A DNA stretch of 5,551 nucleotides from Spirosoma fluviale (GTDB taxonomy: Bacteria; Bacteroidota; Bacteroidia; Cytophagales; Spirosomataceae), in assembly GCA_945906915.1 (NCBI GenBank), contig CAMDSI010000144.1, positions 1 through 5,551 on the forward strand, given 5' to 3'. Position 1 is the stretch's first letter. Each line of letters begins with the position of its first letter. The notes beneath the pieces were generated by a model. That model ran no database searches, was not told the DNA's origin, and was given only the letters and a program-made list of their open reading frames with translations. A program made the translations under genes and the position numbers. Below, in pieces: positions 5,123-5,551 of this stretch.

Positions 5123-5551
5123 CTAGTCAATTAAAACCAGCTGGTGGCGCCATCCTTTAAGTTTTAAAAATGGGCGGCCGTTTCGGAGCGATGGTTTCAC
5201 GATTTCGCCGTCTAATACCCAGCGTTTGTAGGTTGCTATTTTAGGACTAAAATATATCGTCCATGGCTTTTTTTGCTGCAAAATATAGGTGCTTTTTTTC
5301 GAAGCACGCTCATAAGAAATCGACAAAGAGTTATCCCCTATTTCCACGTTCTTGATAGATCCTGAACGTAACGCATCTGGCCAGGACGGCTGTAGATCAA
5401 TCTCTTTTTTATAGGCCAAAGGTTGAATACCGAAAAACTGCTGTATCACCGGCACCTCAAACGCATAACTATTCCAGGCCTGGGTCATCATCCCATAATC
5501 AGGGGAAACTTCATAGATAGATCCGGGCAAAGCAAAAGAAAAAGTGCGCAA
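5123..5551 (-). CDS. Glycoside hydrolase, probable (alpha/alpha)6-barrel type, C-terminal fragment
   Basis: The frame is open to the right edge of the window and ends with TAG at 5123-5125, so 143 codons are visible and the N-terminal part is missing. The TTG at the very edge is just an internal codon. The segment DYGMMTQAWNSYAFEVP followed by FFGIQP and LQPSWPDAL resembles the end of the six-hairpin barrel and the start of the C-terminal beta-sandwich in rhamnosidase- or debranching-enzyme-like glycosidases. Later strands (GDNSLSISYER, KPWTIYFSP) fit that beta-sandwich. The catalytic residues are not in view, so neither family number nor substrate can be fixed. It precedes the sulfatase on the same strand by 83 nt and probably belongs to the same sugar-degrading locus. 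Confidence 0.6.
   Translation of the reverse strand: MRTFSFALPGSIYEVSPDYGMMTQAWNSYAFEVPVIQQFFGIQPLAYKKEIDLQPSWPDALRSGSIKNVEIGDNSLSISYERASKKSTYILQQKKPWTIYFSPKIATYKRWVLDGEIVKPSLRNGRPFLKLKGWRHQLVLID

Overview
The window looks like chromosome of a member of the Bacteroidota, probably a Cytophagales-type bacterium. The evidence is promoter-like boxes of the TAnnTTTG type, starts without Shine-Dalgarno sequences, a tRNA gene that does not encode its CCA end, an exported Cys-type sulfatase beside a glycosidase, and a lipoprotein with InlB-like and FG-GAP/VCBS repeats. The genus cannot be fixed from the sequence alone.

Layout, left to right. Positions 1-155 hold the 3' end of a plus-strand gene, most likely anmK (anhydro-N-acetylmuramic acid kinase). 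A perfect 24-bp hairpin overlaps its stop codon. Positions 187-420 are non-coding and repeat-rich: a degenerate 7-bp tandem repeat, then a run of mini-hairpins that all have 3-nt loops. An RluA-family pseudouridine synthase follows at 421-1137, and 12 nt later a complete tRNA-Arg(CCG) at 1150-1221.

The last 51 nt covering the 3' part of this tRNA (1172-1222) are repeated exactly at 3488-3538. The two copies enclose a visibly A/T-rich 2,265-bp segment with one gene, a leftward FG-GAP/InlB-repeat lipoprotein (1414-3186). Near both ends of the segment lie copies of TTGTGTAGCA that look like arm-type sites of a tyrosine recombinase. This is the architecture of an element integrated at the anticodon loop of a tRNA gene, but there is no integrase, no transfer gene and no replication gene. 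It reads as a minimal, single-cargo element that would have to be moved in trans. The intact tRNA is followed by a terminator inside the element. The terminator beyond the right repeat would be the tRNA's original one, now shared with the convergent sulfatase.

Right of the element, two leftward genes appear to be carbohydrate-related: a secreted sulfatase (3597-5039) and, 83 nt upstream of it, the C-terminal part of a probable (alpha/alpha)6-barrel glycosidase (5123-5551, cut by the window edge). They could act together on a sulfated glycan, although a candidate promoter in the gap suggests that the sulfatase can also be transcribed alone.

The most noteworthy object is the integrase-less tRNA-Arg island with its paired terminal recombinase-like sites. 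The hairpin series upstream of the pseudouridine synthase comes second.
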